Source: a virus
DNA: 60,436 nucleotides
Virus record (IMG/VR): IMGVR_UViG_3300005466_000005
Location: 1 to 60,436 of that record
Direction: 5' to 3' (one strand)
Shown: positions 17,691-25,406 of the stretch, piece by piece
Numbering within the stretch: the stretch's first letter is position 1
Layout of the letters: every line of letters starts with the position of its first letter
Program-made: the position numbers and the translations under genes
The notes under the pieces: model-generated
What the model was told of the DNA's origin: nothing
Databases searched by the model: none
The model's input: only the letters and a program-made list of their open reading frames with translations

Positions 17691-17718
17691 CTTACTTACT
17701 TACTTACTTACTTACTTA
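17691..17718. repeat. (CTTA)7 tetranucleotide repeat in a promoter/leader
   Basis: Seven perfect CTTA units run into CTTATATAAG (17715-17724), a palindromic TATA box. Read leftward, the order is TATA box, TAAG units, AGAGATAGG, then the ATG at 17683. The repeat therefore fills the 36 nt between box and start. Slippage would change the transcript start context and leader length. Confidence 0.75.
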
Positions 17719-17767
17719 TATAAGTTGTCTAGTATAGTACAAGGTCTCCAAGTCTCCAGTTTCAGGC

Positions 17768-17812
17768 AAGGGATACGTATCCCTTATATGAGGGGATACA
17801 CTACCCTCACCC
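17768..17812 (+). promoter_or_regulatory. Operator-promoter: 18-bp palindrome abutting a TATA box
   Basis: AAGGGATACGTATCCCTT (17768-17785) is a perfect 18-bp palindrome. It overlaps TTATATG (17784-17790), and a further half-site GGGATAC follows at 17793-17799. The TATA box centre lies 26 nt before the ATG at 17813, so the message should be leaderless. A repressor here would block the TFB/TBP site. This is the best candidate control switch in the genome. Confidence 0.7.
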
Positions 17813-18112
17813 ATGAAAACAAGAATAGATGGAGGCGACCTACATCGTCAAGCACTCAAAAACACAATACAAAGGTACCAAGATGAAGGGTGGAAAGTCG
17901 TTGATATGAAAGGCAGAGTCCCTGATCTTGTAGCCATGAAAGACGGCAAACTTGTTTGTATTGAGGTGTTGGGTAGGCAGCAAACAATACGAGGGCTAAA
18001 ACATAACTGGACCTATAGGCAAAAGATGAGGGCCTACCTAGAACTAGGCTTTGATGATGTGTTAATAGAAACCTTCGACTATGAATATGGAAAACCTAAA
18101 CGACTAGCTTAG
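17813..18112 (+). CDS. Small PD-(D/E)XK (VRR-NUC/Hjc-like) nuclease
   Basis: The 99 residues contain a nuclease core: DLHRQALKNTIQRYQDEGW helix, VPDLVAMKDGKLVCIEVLGR (the D...ExL/K-type motif; the third position is not lysine), and a closing strand. The fold is like VRR-NUC or archaeal resolvases. The start is set by a TATA box exactly 26 nt upstream (leaderless). The 18-bp palindrome shows it is tightly controlled. It probably begins the early rightward operon. The missing lysine leaves activity uncertain. Confidence 0.68.
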   Translation: MKTRIDGGDLHRQALKNTIQRYQDEGWKVVDMKGRVPDLVAMKDGKLVCIEVLGRQQTIRGLKHNWTYRQKMRAYLELGFDDVLIETFDYEYGKPKRLA

Positions 18113-18177
18113 ATCAGGGCCATCTTAAACCGTTAGAGGTGGGCTTGAACCCCCTATCGTAGCGCTTTTAACAACTG

Positions 18178-18204
18178 CTTTATACAAACTAAGGAGAGAG
18201 ACAC
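18178..18204 (+). promoter_or_regulatory. TATA box and GGAGAGAG leader
   Basis: CTTTATAC (18178-18185) lies 23-24 nt before the ATG at 18205. A purine run AAGGAGAGAGA sits between them and could serve as a ribosome binding site if transcription starts early. The rest of the gap (18113-18177) holds an imperfect GTGGG...CCCCC hairpin and a TTTT run that may end the nuclease message. Confidence 0.5.
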
Positions 18205-19386
18205 ATGACACTTAACAACACATCAATTGAATGGTCGCAAGACAAGAAGCTCAAAGAAGAATTCGATTACTTCTATGAGGTGGCTTTATCCACAGCACAA
18301 AGCGAAGACCAGTTCGAACGCAACAAAGAGATAATGAGAGCCTCAATCATCCGCATATCGACTTTGATGGCAGCCAAATACTGTGAGTATAAAACCCCAG
18401 AGATGATAGAGACCCTACCATCTACTTTCACATCCTTCTTACACACAAAGAACATCCGTCAGTATGACATACTTGTCTACGACACCTTCAAGACCACAGC
18501 CTGGCATGATGCACTAAAAGGCATAGAACAATCTTATAGTATCTCTAAGAACGACTATAACAATGTTCTAGGGTCTAAGGGTTCAACCAATACAACAACC
18601 GATGAGGCCACCAAAGAACATCTAGATATGCTAGACAAGGTGCTCAAGTGGGCTCAAAAGAACCCAGAACTAATCCCAGATAATCATAAGAGAGACCATA
18701 TCGAGTCCTTGGACAAGACAAGAAACGTACTGCAGAAGGCAGCCATTGAAACAGGTGTTGCTATCTATCCCAAAGACACAGAGGTAGAACAGACACGAGC
18801 AGCCAGTATGGAAAAAAGGTTAGACCAACTACGTACACCCAAATACAGGATAGAGGATGTTCACAAGAGAAGACAAGAGATAGTCAAAGAAGGACTCAAA
18901 GCCGTCATAACCGTGTTTACAGAAATGCATGATAAGACCGTGAATGAGATACCCATACAATCAGATGAAGAGGCTTACATGATCCGTGACGGGTTTGTAG
19001 ACTTGGCAAATAATTACACCTCAATGTCAGATGATAAACACAGAATGGACTTTGCAGGTTGGGCCAAAACCTTGGAAAACATACAAAACTATGGAGCAGA
19101 GCAAGGCCTCAAGATGTCAGGCGTAGAGATAACTCCCAAAGACATTGAGATGATTGACGAGAACACACTACCAATAGACTACTATCCCAAGTACGATAAG
19201 GTAGGATTGTCCTACATCTCAAAGGAACACCTAGACTCAAAAGGCGTCATCATTGCCAACTGTTTTATCAACATGATGAACCGGTTTGCATGGCAGGCTG
19301 CTGGTGCTAAACTATTCTCTTATCAAGCCAAAATTAGAGGGATAAGAGCCATAGCAGTCTCACACAAGCTGATGGGTACCAGATAA
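18205..19386 (+). CDS. Large helical protein of unknown function
   Basis: The 393 residues are strongly alpha-helical and charged. No family is recognised: there is no Walker motif and no tyrosine-recombinase or polymerase signature. A loop rich in threonine (STNTTTDEATKE, about 126-138) divides it. The C-terminus is basic (KIRGIRAIAVSHKLMG). It is the longest gene of the early-looking operon and lies between a nuclease and a C2H2 finger, so a role in DNA metabolism or host takeover is plausible but unproven. Confidence 0.55.
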   Translation: MTLNNTSIEWSQDKKLKEEFDYFYEVALSTAQSEDQFERNKEIMRASIIRISTLMAAKYCEYKTPEMIETLPSTFTSFLHTKNIRQYDILVYDTFKTTAWHDALKGIEQSYSISKNDYNNVLGSKGSTNTTTDEATKEHLDMLDKVLKWAQKNPELIPDNHKRDHIESLDKTRNVLQKAAIETGVAIYPKDTEVEQTRAASMEKRLDQLRTPKYRIEDVHKRRQEIVKEGLKAVITVFTEMHDKTVNEIPIQSDEEAYMIRDGFVDLANNYTSMSDDKHRMDFAGWAKTLENIQNYGAEQGLKMSGVEITPKDIEMIDENTLPIDYYPKYDKVGLSYISKEHLDSKGVIIANCFINMMNRFAWQAAGAKLFSYQAKIRGIRAIAVSHKLMGTR

Positions 19387-19392
19387 CAGAAG

Positions 19393-19608
19393 ATGAGCTA
19401 CAATCGTATTGTCAAGTTAAAGAGGAGGAGGACACACGAAGAAATGGCAAACGGTCACCTGGTCAGAGGCGTCACCTACTGTGTTGTTGGACTAAGATTC
19501 CCAAACAACACCACATACCAATGTAGTATATGCAAAGAGCAGTTTAAAGCATACAAGAAACTCAAGCTTCACAAGCAGGACGCTCACGCTTACGACGGCA
19601 ACGACTGA
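19393..19608 (+). CDS. Single C2H2 zinc-finger protein
   Basis: The 71 residues have a basic N-terminus (KLKRRRTHEEM) and a classical finger, YQCSICKEQFKAYKKLKLHKQDAHAY (CxxC, 12 residues, HxxxxH). The closing (D/E)(A/V)HAY pattern recurs in the fingers at 25728 and 25914, so the three are paralogues. C2H2 fingers are frequent in archaeal viruses and usually bind DNA. It begins 6 nt after the preceding gene. Confidence 0.75.
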   Translation: MSYNRIVKLKRRRTHEEMANGHLVRGVTYCVVGLRFPNNTTYQCSICKEQFKAYKKLKLHKQDAHAYDGND

Positions 19609-19658
19609 CATCAATCTCAAAGTTTAATAACATGTCTACGCCATATATGTGCGTATAG

Positions 19659-19674
19659 AGAGATGTTACAACAA
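19659..19674 (+). promoter_or_regulatory. Shared 9-mer AGAGATGTT before a start
   Basis: AGAGATGTT (19659-19667) lies 7 nt before the ATG at 19675, with CATATATG (19642-19649) about 29 nt before that ATG. GAGATG may act as a weak ribosome binding site, or the whole element may be a promoter-proximal signal; the same 9-mer is found before other starts. Confidence 0.45.
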
Positions 19675-20067
19675 ATGGAGAGTACAAAAAACAAGAAGGG
19701 AAGAGGAGCCAACAGCGATCACATTCTACAAAAGCGAAAGAACGCTACCATCAAACCCAAGAAGGGACAGATGGCAAGCACAGTTGTAGCAAAGGTGATG
19801 TATGACTTTGACACTGATACAGGATTCTGGAAAGCCTTAGTCACATGGAAGCAAGCCAGTATCAAGGAAGTCAACCTATTTGCCTCTGACCTTCTAGAGA
19901 TAGTCAAGCAGGTAAAGAGGCTGGTATGTGATGGTCTAATAGATCTCATGGGTAGGGTACAGGAGGTAGATGTCATTTTCAAGCTCCCTATGATAGACCA
20001 CAAGATTACAGTCACATTCAAGGAGGCAATGAAGACCGTGGAATGGGAGGAGCATCCTATATTATGA
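19675..20067 (+). CDS. Basic protein of unknown function
   Basis: The product is 130 residues from ATG 19675, or 134 from the ATG at 19663 that lies inside the shared 9-mer. A lysine-rich, probably disordered N-terminus (ESTKNKKGRGANSDHILQKRKN) leads into an alpha/beta domain (VVAKVMYDFDTDTGFWKALVTWKQ). The ATGA overlap with the next gene indicates coupled translation. No family is recognised. Confidence 0.58.
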   Translation: MESTKNKKGRGANSDHILQKRKNATIKPKKGQMASTVVAKVMYDFDTDTGFWKALVTWKQASIKEVNLFASDLLEIVKQVKRLVCDGLIDLMGRVQEVDVIFKLPMIDHKITVTFKEAMKTVEWEEHPIL

Positions 20068-20216
20068 GAGTCACAGAAGGCTTCAAAGAGAGGGCCATGT
20101 CACCACCCTGCTGGTATGACAAACACGGTGAGTGTGTCCTATTTGATGGATGCGCCTGTCCATGTCACAGCATTGAAAGCCACAAACTCTCATCAAAGAG
20201 ATACATAGGTGGATGA
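20064..20216 (+). CDS. Cysteine/histidine-rich micro-protein (50 aa)
   Basis: The ATG overlaps the previous stop and the stop overlaps the next ATG (both ATGA). The 50 residues include PPCWYDKHGECVLFDGCACPCH, giving five cysteines and several histidines, so zinc binding is likely. The coupled overlaps on both sides are the best evidence that it is a real gene. Confidence 0.6.
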   Translation: MRVTEGFKERAMSPPCWYDKHGECVLFDGCACPCHSIESHKLSSKRYIGG

Positions 20217-20431
20217 TTCATGATATGAGTATGGAGAAAGGTTCTGAAGAGTTTAAGCTAGAACGCAAGCCAAAGCCTGACATAAAGATGTGCGATGTTT
20301 GTATGGGATATGGAAAGGCTACATCCATACTGTACGATACATCTGTATCACAAACCTCCCCGTTTTTTGACTGTCAAACCTGTCACGGTTGGGGCTGGGT
20401 AATGGTGAAAAGATACAATGCTAATGAATAA
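20213..20431 (+). CDS. DnaJ-type zinc-finger-like protein
   Basis: The 72 residues contain CDVCMGYGKATS and CQTCHGWGW, two CxxCxGxG-like knuckles as in the DnaJ cysteine-rich domain. The spacing suggests one zinc site. It overlaps both neighbours (ATGA upstream, 14 nt downstream). A chaperone-adaptor or nucleic acid-binding role is possible; no J domain is present. Confidence 0.62.
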   Translation: MIHDMSMEKGSEEFKLERKPKPDIKMCDVCMGYGKATSILYDTSVSQTSPFFDCQTCHGWGWVMVKRYNANE

Positions 20432-21047
20432 ACAAACAAGCCTCAAGATACAGTCTGAAGCCTACGACATAGTTAGACAGTCCTTGTGGAGAGCGGCTGA
20501 GGTAACAAAGGAAGAAAAAAAGAAGAAAGGACTAGAGCGGATGCTCGTTGCTTTGGATGAATCCCTCTTTTTTAACACACAGATGCTACACGACATTATC
20601 CAAGGGAAGGATGCACAGTTTGTATGCAAGATAAGACCCGATGGTATGGTGTTAATGGGCCACCAGCATCAAGCAGTCTATTTCTCTATGGACTGGGAAG
20701 ATATCCACCGTCTATCAGCAGACATCAAAGCCTTCCAGGAAGAGCTTGTAAAAGAAAAAGACTTGATAGTAGCCAAGCAGGAAGAGAACCTCTTACAGAT
20801 CAAAGAAATGTTAAACCAGAGGCTTATCACTGAGAAGGATGCAGACCGCTATCTCCGAGCGTTTGAGCTACCCGACTACGTCACCCCTGAATGGCTCAAA
20901 GACCACGTCATGACCAAAGAAGAACACGAGAGATTAGCCAACAAAAAGCTAGTACAAAGATGGGAAAAGTACAGCCAGCTCAAGTCACCACCTGTACCAC
21001 CACCTGTACCACCACCGGTACCAAAGGAGGATTTGAAGAAGAAATGA
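20418..21047 (+). CDS. Helical protein with proline-valine repeat tail
   Basis: The product is 209 residues (a second ATG at 20424). It is helical throughout, with a likely coiled coil (IKAFQEELVKEKDLIVAKQEENLLQIKEML, residues about 100-130). A triple PPVP repeat (KSPPVPPPVPPPVPKED) comes before a lysine-rich end. No family is recognised. Translation is coupled to the next membrane micro-protein by ATGA. A scaffold or adaptor role is a guess. Confidence 0.58.
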   Translation: MLMNKQTSLKIQSEAYDIVRQSLWRAAEVTKEEKKKKGLERMLVALDESLFFNTQMLHDIIQGKDAQFVCKIRPDGMVLMGHQHQAVYFSMDWEDIHRLSADIKAFQEELVKEKDLIVAKQEENLLQIKEMLNQRLITEKDADRYLRAFELPDYVTPEWLKDHVMTKEEHERLANKKLVQRWEKYSQLKSPPVPPPVPPPVPKEDLKKK

Positions 21048-21157
21048 GTGACTTTATAATCGCACTCTTGATAGTGGTAGGAATGATCATAACAACTCCA
21101 ATTATTTGGGAGTTGCTTGACCAACGCAGAAAGAAGATAGAGGGGGGTTTGAAATAA
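21044..21157 (+). CDS. Membrane micro-protein (37 aa)
   Basis: The 37 residues are one hydrophobic span (FIIALLIVVGMIITTPIIW) and a basic tail (DQRRKKIEGG). The start overlaps the previous stop (ATGA) and its TAA overlaps the next ATG (TAATG). Its place in an otherwise soluble operon suggests a membrane tether; function is unknown. Confidence 0.58.
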   Translation: MSDFIIALLIVVGMIITTPIIWELLDQRRKKIEGGLK

Positions 21158-21321
21158 TGACCGATACCACATTCCGCAAGATAATGATACTGCCTGACAC
21201 CGAAGCAGCTAGAGCCTTTGTCAAGCAGTGGAAGGAAGAACATCCCACCGCTACCAACGTGTCTATCGACCTACAGAAACATTGTGAAGGAAAACAGATC
21301 ACCATAGACTACGACGAGTAA
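21157..21321 (+). CDS. Small hypothetical protein (54 aa)
   Basis: The 54 residues start at an ATG overlapping the previous stop. The pattern (FRKIMILPDTEAARAFVKQWKEEHP, then ATNVSIDLQ and KQITIDYDE) looks like a small alpha/beta fold. It is the last gene of the operon before an oligo-T stretch and hairpin. No family is recognised. Confidence 0.52.
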   Translation: MTDTTFRKIMILPDTEAARAFVKQWKEEHPTATNVSIDLQKHCEGKQITIDYDE

Positions 21322-21344
21322 TAAAGCCTAAACAACCACCCCTA

Positions 21345-21384
21345 CTTTTTTATGAGGTGGAGTGCTACCTCTATTTATTAAACA
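21345..21384 (+). promoter_or_regulatory. Terminator/promoter region before the terminase genes
   Basis: CTTTTTTATG (21345-21354) may both end the upstream message (T6) and act as a TATA box about 36 nt before the ATG at 21385. GAGGT...ACCTC (21354-21371) is a 5-bp hairpin with an 8-base loop. Confidence 0.5.
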
Positions 21385-22017
21385 ATGGTAGGCAGTCCAA
21401 ACCAACTATCAAGACAAGAGGCAGCCCAACTTAGAGACCAAACTTTTACACTCTACATCAAGGGCTACAATGGTGCAACAATCCACAAGACAATAAACAA
21501 CGAACGACAACAAAAGGGTCTAAGACCTGTCAATAAGGCTACTGTTCACAAGTGGGTTAGAGACCTTAACAGAGAGGGAAGCAAGCACTATCTGTCTTTG
21601 CTTAAGGATAAGACTGCCTACATGGTTTTACATCGTTCCAAGCTCTTGGCTTTACAACTTTACAGAACAATGCTACATGACAAGATAGAGGCTATGGGTG
21701 GTATATCATCCATTAAGGCTGAAACACTCAACCGCATGGTACAAACCCTAACCCAGATCACAGTTACAGAGTCACGTCTTGAGCGAGAGATCCCCTCCTT
21801 GTTCACATCATCCCAGGAGACCCTAAATCCAGACCAAGTTAACGACCTAGAGCAGGAGATCTTGGCCGACCTACCCAAGGACTTGAGGGAGCAATTCATG
21901 AAGAATCAAACCAGAAGACAGCGACAGATAGAGCAGATTATAGGAGAAAAGGGCAAAGTAACAGAGAGCGACCTCATTGACCTCGATCAATATCCAAAAG
22001 ATACGTACGTTATATGA
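21385..22017 (+). CDS. terS: Terminase small subunit
   Basis: The 210 residues have an N-terminal helix-turn-helix (LRDQTFTLYIKGYNGATIHKTINNERQQ...KATVHKWVRDLN) that would recognise the packaging site. A long central helix for oligomerisation follows, then an acidic C-terminus that usually contacts the large subunit. It directly precedes and overlaps the large terminase gene, which makes the call secure despite low family conservation. Confidence 0.75.
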   Translation: MVGSPNQLSRQEAAQLRDQTFTLYIKGYNGATIHKTINNERQQKGLRPVNKATVHKWVRDLNREGSKHYLSLLKDKTAYMVLHRSKLLALQLYRTMLHDKIEAMGGISSIKAETLNRMVQTLTQITVTESRLEREIPSLFTSSQETLNPDQVNDLEQEILADLPKDLREQFMKNQTRRQRQIEQIIGEKGKVTESDLIDLDQYPKDTYVI

Positions 22018-23575
22018 GAGCAAAGGATATGCTCCAAGCGATCAGGTAGACCCAGCAAACAGCAACATCACACTCAAGCAGCTAAAGCAGATTGTGTCGA
22101 TGCCATTGTGGTGGACTGATAAAGCCACCCATGAAAAGATGGCTGAGAAATACCCTGATTCCTGTTGTTTCCATCACTTCCTTGGTCTAGAAGAAAAGCA
22201 TGGACAATACAAGGTCCCCCACCCTGGTCTCATAAAATGTTTTAGAGACTGGGACTCCTACCGCGCTAACGTAGTTTGGAAGTTTGGAGGAATGGCTGTC
22301 ACAACTTCGGGAGAATACTACCTACCACACAGGGCTATAGCCTCCCAAAATGTGTCAGTCCGCAACTCCAAAATCGGTATAGTGGTGGGCCCTAGAATGA
22401 AGCTAGCAAGTGATATGCTTGATGATATGCGTGACAAATTCCGAAGAAAACAGGGGATAGAGTTCACAGGAAACAGTACAGAGATTCAATTCCCACCACC
22501 CAATAGGGTAGCCTTAGAAGTCTTCCCATCTAACGTCCATATCTCATCCATCAGAGGCCAAAAGAACATGTCTAGTCTGTGGTTTGATGAGTGCGACCAC
22601 ATCTCAAAGGCTCAGATAACAGATATGCTTGATGCCCTTCAAAGATATCTTCTCAAATCAAGATGCCAGCTAATCCTCGTTTCTACTCCTAAAGCACCAG
22701 ATCATATGTTAGACATCATATCCAGGAAATACTCACACCTCTATCACATAGAAAAATACACTGTCCTAGACTGGGGTATACCTTGGTGTTACACACAGGA
22801 AGAGGTGGAGGAGTTCAAAAAGTGGTCTTCCTTCCCTAGGGAGTTTATGTGCGAGCTACAGGGACAGATAGGAAACGTATTCGATCCAGAGTGGATTGAC
22901 AGAGCCTACAAGATGGGGTTAGACCATATCAAACTAGACCCTAGGATGGAGCCCTTCTATCCAGACAGAATAGATGACCCCATCCTAGAAGATGAGGCCA
23001 TTATACAATATGTAGACAAAAGCTACAACATGCCTATATATCCAAAAGGAATAGGCAGTGACCCAGGTCACGGGTCATCAGACCATGCGACAGTGATAAC
23101 AGCAGTACGGGACAACTTTATCGACGTGGTCTACGCCAAGAAATTCAGGAGATCATCTCCATCGGGTATGACTCAGCTCACCAAAACTCTAGCTACGGTG
23201 TACAGAGGCAACAAGATTCATGTTGATGGAAATAATGCCGGAGCCATAACAGATCTAAAGATAGAGTTCCATGAGGACAACAAGGAAAACAAGTATGATA
23301 ACCTCACAAAGTGGAGGGACCCAGCTATCCAGCGTTACAAGGTGGTCCCCGTCAACTTTAGATCAATGCACAAACTGCTATTACAGACAGCCGTCTACCT
23401 AATGGATAAAGGCAAGATACGAATCCATCCCATCTTTAAAGACCTGAAGGTAGCACTACAAACAGCCACCGCAGTAGAGTTTGACCTAGACAAGGAAGAA
23501 ACAACTTACGACGACTTACTAGACGCATTCATGTTATCATTGCTGTCCCACAACCTGGGGATTAAGAGGGTGTAG
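21977..23575 (+). CDS. terL: Terminase large subunit (ATPase-nuclease)
   Basis: The 532-residue packaging motor starts at TTG 21977 (41-nt overlap with terS), with ATG 22100 as an alternative. The ATPase half shows Walker B SSLWFDECDHI and coupling motif LILVSTPKAP. The nuclease half shows three acidic motifs: GIGSDPGHGSSDHATVI, KIHVDGNNAGAI and TTYDDLLDAFMLSL. The usual GxxxxGK(T/S) Walker A is not evident; the equivalent place reads VVWKFGGMAVTT, a divergent loop. This kind of motor cuts and translocates DNA into the prohead. Confidence 0.9.
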   Translation: MTSINIQKIRTLYESKGYAPSDQVDPANSNITLKQLKQIVSMPLWWTDKATHEKMAEKYPDSCCFHHFLGLEEKHGQYKVPHPGLIKCFRDWDSYRANVVWKFGGMAVTTSGEYYLPHRAIASQNVSVRNSKIGIVVGPRMKLASDMLDDMRDKFRRKQGIEFTGNSTEIQFPPPNRVALEVFPSNVHISSIRGQKNMSSLWFDECDHISKAQITDMLDALQRYLLKSRCQLILVSTPKAPDHMLDIISRKYSHLYHIEKYTVLDWGIPWCYTQEEVEEFKKWSSFPREFMCELQGQIGNVFDPEWIDRAYKMGLDHIKLDPRMEPFYPDRIDDPILEDEAIIQYVDKSYNMPIYPKGIGSDPGHGSSDHATVITAVRDNFIDVVYAKKFRRSSPSGMTQLTKTLATVYRGNKIHVDGNNAGAITDLKIEFHEDNKENKYDNLTKWRDPAIQRYKVVPVNFRSMHKLLLQTAVYLMDKGKIRIHPIFKDLKVALQTATAVEFDLDKEETTYDDLLDAFMLSLLSHNLGIKRV

Positions 23576-23930
23576 GTCCAGCAGGAGGAGAGATGGAAAC
23601 CATGTCTACATACTTTGAGCCCCGAATCTCTGACTTGATACTCTTTTGTATCTTTATATCTCCTCCCTCCCTGGCTATCTTGGCAGCTCTCTTCCTTGCA
23701 TATCTCTCAGAACCAGTCATACCGTTCCTAGGACCTTCCCTACAAAATTGCTTACAACAGGGGCATCTCTGTCGCTTCCCCTTCTTGGATGGATCCCTTT
23801 CCCAGTAAGTCCCACAGCCTCTGCAATACACATGAGTCTTGTACCTATCACGTAGGTAGCCAGCACCTTTCTTGGTCTTCTCTCTTTGTGCATCACACAG
23901 ATCAGAAGTACATCTCAAGTGCAAATACAA
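23562..23930 (-). CDS. Basic zinc-ribbon protein
   Basis: The 122 residues include YCRGCGTYWERD and CPCCKQFC and are very basic (KKGKRQ, RKRAAKIAR), so they probably bind nucleic acid. The 3' end overlaps the end of terL by 14 nt in the opposite direction. It is the last of four leftward genes starting at 24677. Function is unknown. Confidence 0.6.
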   Translation of the reverse strand: MYLHLRCTSDLCDAQREKTKKGAGYLRDRYKTHVYCRGCGTYWERDPSKKGKRQRCPCCKQFCREGPRNGMTGSERYARKRAAKIAREGGDIKIQKSIKSEIRGSKYVDMVSISPPAGPTPS

Positions 23931-23933
23931 AGG

Positions 23934-24230
23934 TTAAAAGTCCCCCGTTCTCCACTGCGGTGGCATCTTCTTGCAGTTGTAGCATTCAAAGCCCTTTGGG
24001 TCTACTACCGTGGATACGAATACACCACACTCAGAACATTGGTATGTTCTAGGCACTTGGACCTTGACCTTTGGTCTGAAAGCCTGTCCATCTAAAAGGG
24101 TGTTTATTATAGCGTCCATAGAGTCACCCCACTTACCACGTAATATGAGGGCATCGTAGGTCTCAGGCGACACGGCTATCATCTTGTAAGCCTTGCCACC
24201 CTTGCTCTTCTTAACTGCCTTTTGAGTCAT
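23934..24230 (-). CDS. RHH-like domain fused to a zinc ribbon
   Basis: The 98 residues begin with KMIAVSPETYDALILRGKWGDSMDAIINTLLDG, a strand-helix-helix pattern like a ribbon-helix-helix repressor. They end with a zinc ribbon (YQCSECGVFVS, ECYNCKK). It overlaps the upstream gene by 20 nt. A virus-encoded transcription regulator is a reasonable inference. Confidence 0.62.
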   Translation of the reverse strand: MTQKAVKKSKGGKAYKMIAVSPETYDALILRGKWGDSMDAIINTLLDGQAFRPKVKVQVPRTYQCSECGVFVSTVVDPKGFECYNCKKMPPQWRTGDF

Positions 24231-24516
24231 TATCTACCTTCAAACCTCTTTGTTTTAGCTCTTCGATGGTCTGCTCATATGTGTTGATTGCTCCTAGCAC
24301 AGCCTCATCTATTGAATGATCACTTCTATCATAGGTTACCGTGACTCTGGCTCCTTTACTCGTCTGCTCTATGTTTACCTTGATGTGGTCATTGATTAGT
24401 TCGGTCTTTATTGGACGCGGCTTCAGCTCTTCATATTCATAGCGATGTGCATGACAATAATAGCTGTCCAACATCTGTGCGTTCGCACAGCTCTGGACTT
24501 TGCAATACTCTGTCAT
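24211..24516 (-). CDS. Small protein with N-terminal zinc-like motif
   Basis: The 101 residues start with CKVQSCANAQMLDSYYCHAHRYEYEE, a cysteine/histidine cluster resembling small zinc knuckles. A strand-rich part (IKVNIEQTSKGARVTVTYDRSD) and a C-terminal helix follow. AAGGAGGGAT lies about 12 nt before the ATG on the minus strand, a strong ribosome binding site. It is co-transcribed with its neighbours and unrecognised. Confidence 0.6.
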   Translation of the reverse strand: MTEYCKVQSCANAQMLDSYYCHAHRYEYEELKPRPIKTELINDHIKVNIEQTSKGARVTVTYDRSDHSIDEAVLGAINTYEQTIEELKQRGLKVDNDSKGS

Positions 24517-24677
24517 TGTGCTAGTCTATCCCTCCTTACGTTTACAAGGTCCATGATCTCGTCATAGAGACATGGCTCATCTATTGCGTCCTCAAATTCG
24601 TCAAGTCCTAGGCCTAACATGTCGCTGTCATCTTCTACTGGCAATCTTCTTGGTTGGGTTAAATTGGTTTTATCCAT
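24513..24677 (-). CDS. Acidic micro-protein (54 aa)
   Basis: The 54 residues (MDKTNLTQPRRLPVEDDSD... then DEFEDAIDEPCLYDE) are strongly acidic and helical. Its TGA overlaps the next ATG (ATGA). The start lies 27 nt from the centre of the TATA-like TTTATATTG (minus strand, about 24702-24710), so it should be leaderless and is the first gene of the leftward unit. The acidic character suggests a partner-binding or DNA-mimic protein; that is speculation. Confidence 0.58.
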   Translation of the reverse strand: MDKTNLTQPRRLPVEDDSDMLGLGLDEFEDAIDEPCLYDEIMDLVNVRRDRLAQ

Positions 24678-24701
24678 TTTAATAGTTATAACACATGGTA
24701 C

Positions 24702-24743
24702 AATATAAAGGTTTAAAGAGAGATGTTGCCTTAGATAGGATGG
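24702..24743. promoter_or_regulatory. Shared bidirectional TATA box and 9-mer
   Basis: AATATAAAG (24702-24710) reads as a TATA box on both strands. It is 27 nt from the leftward ATG (24677) and about 36-40 nt from the rightward one (24744). AGAGATGTT (24719-24727) follows on the plus strand and begins a three-codon mini-frame (ATG TTG CCT TAG) ahead of the real start. Confidence 0.55.
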
Positions 24744-25406
24744 ATGGGAAGTAACGTGGATTCACCATACGGACCATGGGAGGACTTTGACTCCAGGTTC
24801 AAGGGTGGTGTACATCAAAAGACCGGCGATACAGAGTCTTACGAGGTCATTGATGCTAACACCCTCAAAGCAAAATACAACGAGCAACGGGCGCAGGTAG
24901 TAAAGGCTGATGGTAATACAGCTCAACTATTGCTTCATAAACAAGCAACAAAGAAGACCAAGGCCCTTACTACGGATAAAGCTCTCTACAAGGATTTTGA
25001 AAGGATAATAATCTACTGTCCTGGCTGTACAAGCTATGGAGGTAATCACAGGATGATGCCACACAAGCTAGAGACCTTGCTTTCAAATCCTAATGCATAT
25101 GCAGAGCTAGTGGGAGGTCTGTCATTTGACGACAGCACCGTTTTTTTACACTGTACCAGATGTAACCTAATGCTTTTGCCTTCCGTCGACGAGGTCGAGA
25201 AACTAGATGTGAGAGAAGAAGATGAGTATGAGATATCATCCCTTGCTGACGTGACAAAGAGGACACAAAAGGCTGTGATAGCTGGACAATCCAACAGATA
25301 CAACAAGGCCAAGACAAAGAGAGAAGAGATCTATAACAGGCGTAAGCGCCAGGCACAAGAACAGCTGTCTAAGGACTATGAACATCAAGGGGTGAAGCCA
25401 GAGTAA
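24744..25406 (+). CDS. Zinc-binding protein of unknown function
   Basis: The 220 residues have a central cysteine pair (IIIYCPGCTSYGGNH) and a later pair (FLHCTRCNLMLLP), a zinc ribbon split by about 40 residues. A helical basic end follows (NKAKTKREEIYNRRKRQAQEQL). The ATG at 24740 gives a stop after four codons, so 24744 is used. It starts the rightward run of zinc proteins and overlaps the next gene at TAATG. Confidence 0.6.
   Translation: MGSNVDSPYGPWEDFDSRFKGGVHQKTGDTESYEVIDANTLKAKYNEQRAQVVKADGNTAQLLLHKQATKKTKALTTDKALYKDFERIIIYCPGCTSYGGNHRMMPHKLETLLSNPNAYAELVGGLSFDDSTVFLHCTRCNLMLLPSVDEVEKLDVREEDEYEISSLADVTKRTQKAVIAGQSNRYNKAKTKREEIYNRRKRQAQEQLSKDYEHQGVKPE

Noticed and set aside
17690-17720. 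CRISPR-like repeat array.
   Set aside because: The CTTA units are contiguous four-base repeats with no spacers; no array of 25-40-base repeats with unique spacers was seen in the window.
18135-18160. The minus strand GGGGGTTCAAGCCCAC looks like the T-arm of a tRNA (possible tRNA gene or attachment site).
   Set aside because: One T-stem pair fails, no acceptor partner or anticodon arm is found at tRNA distance, and no integrase gene exists in the genome.
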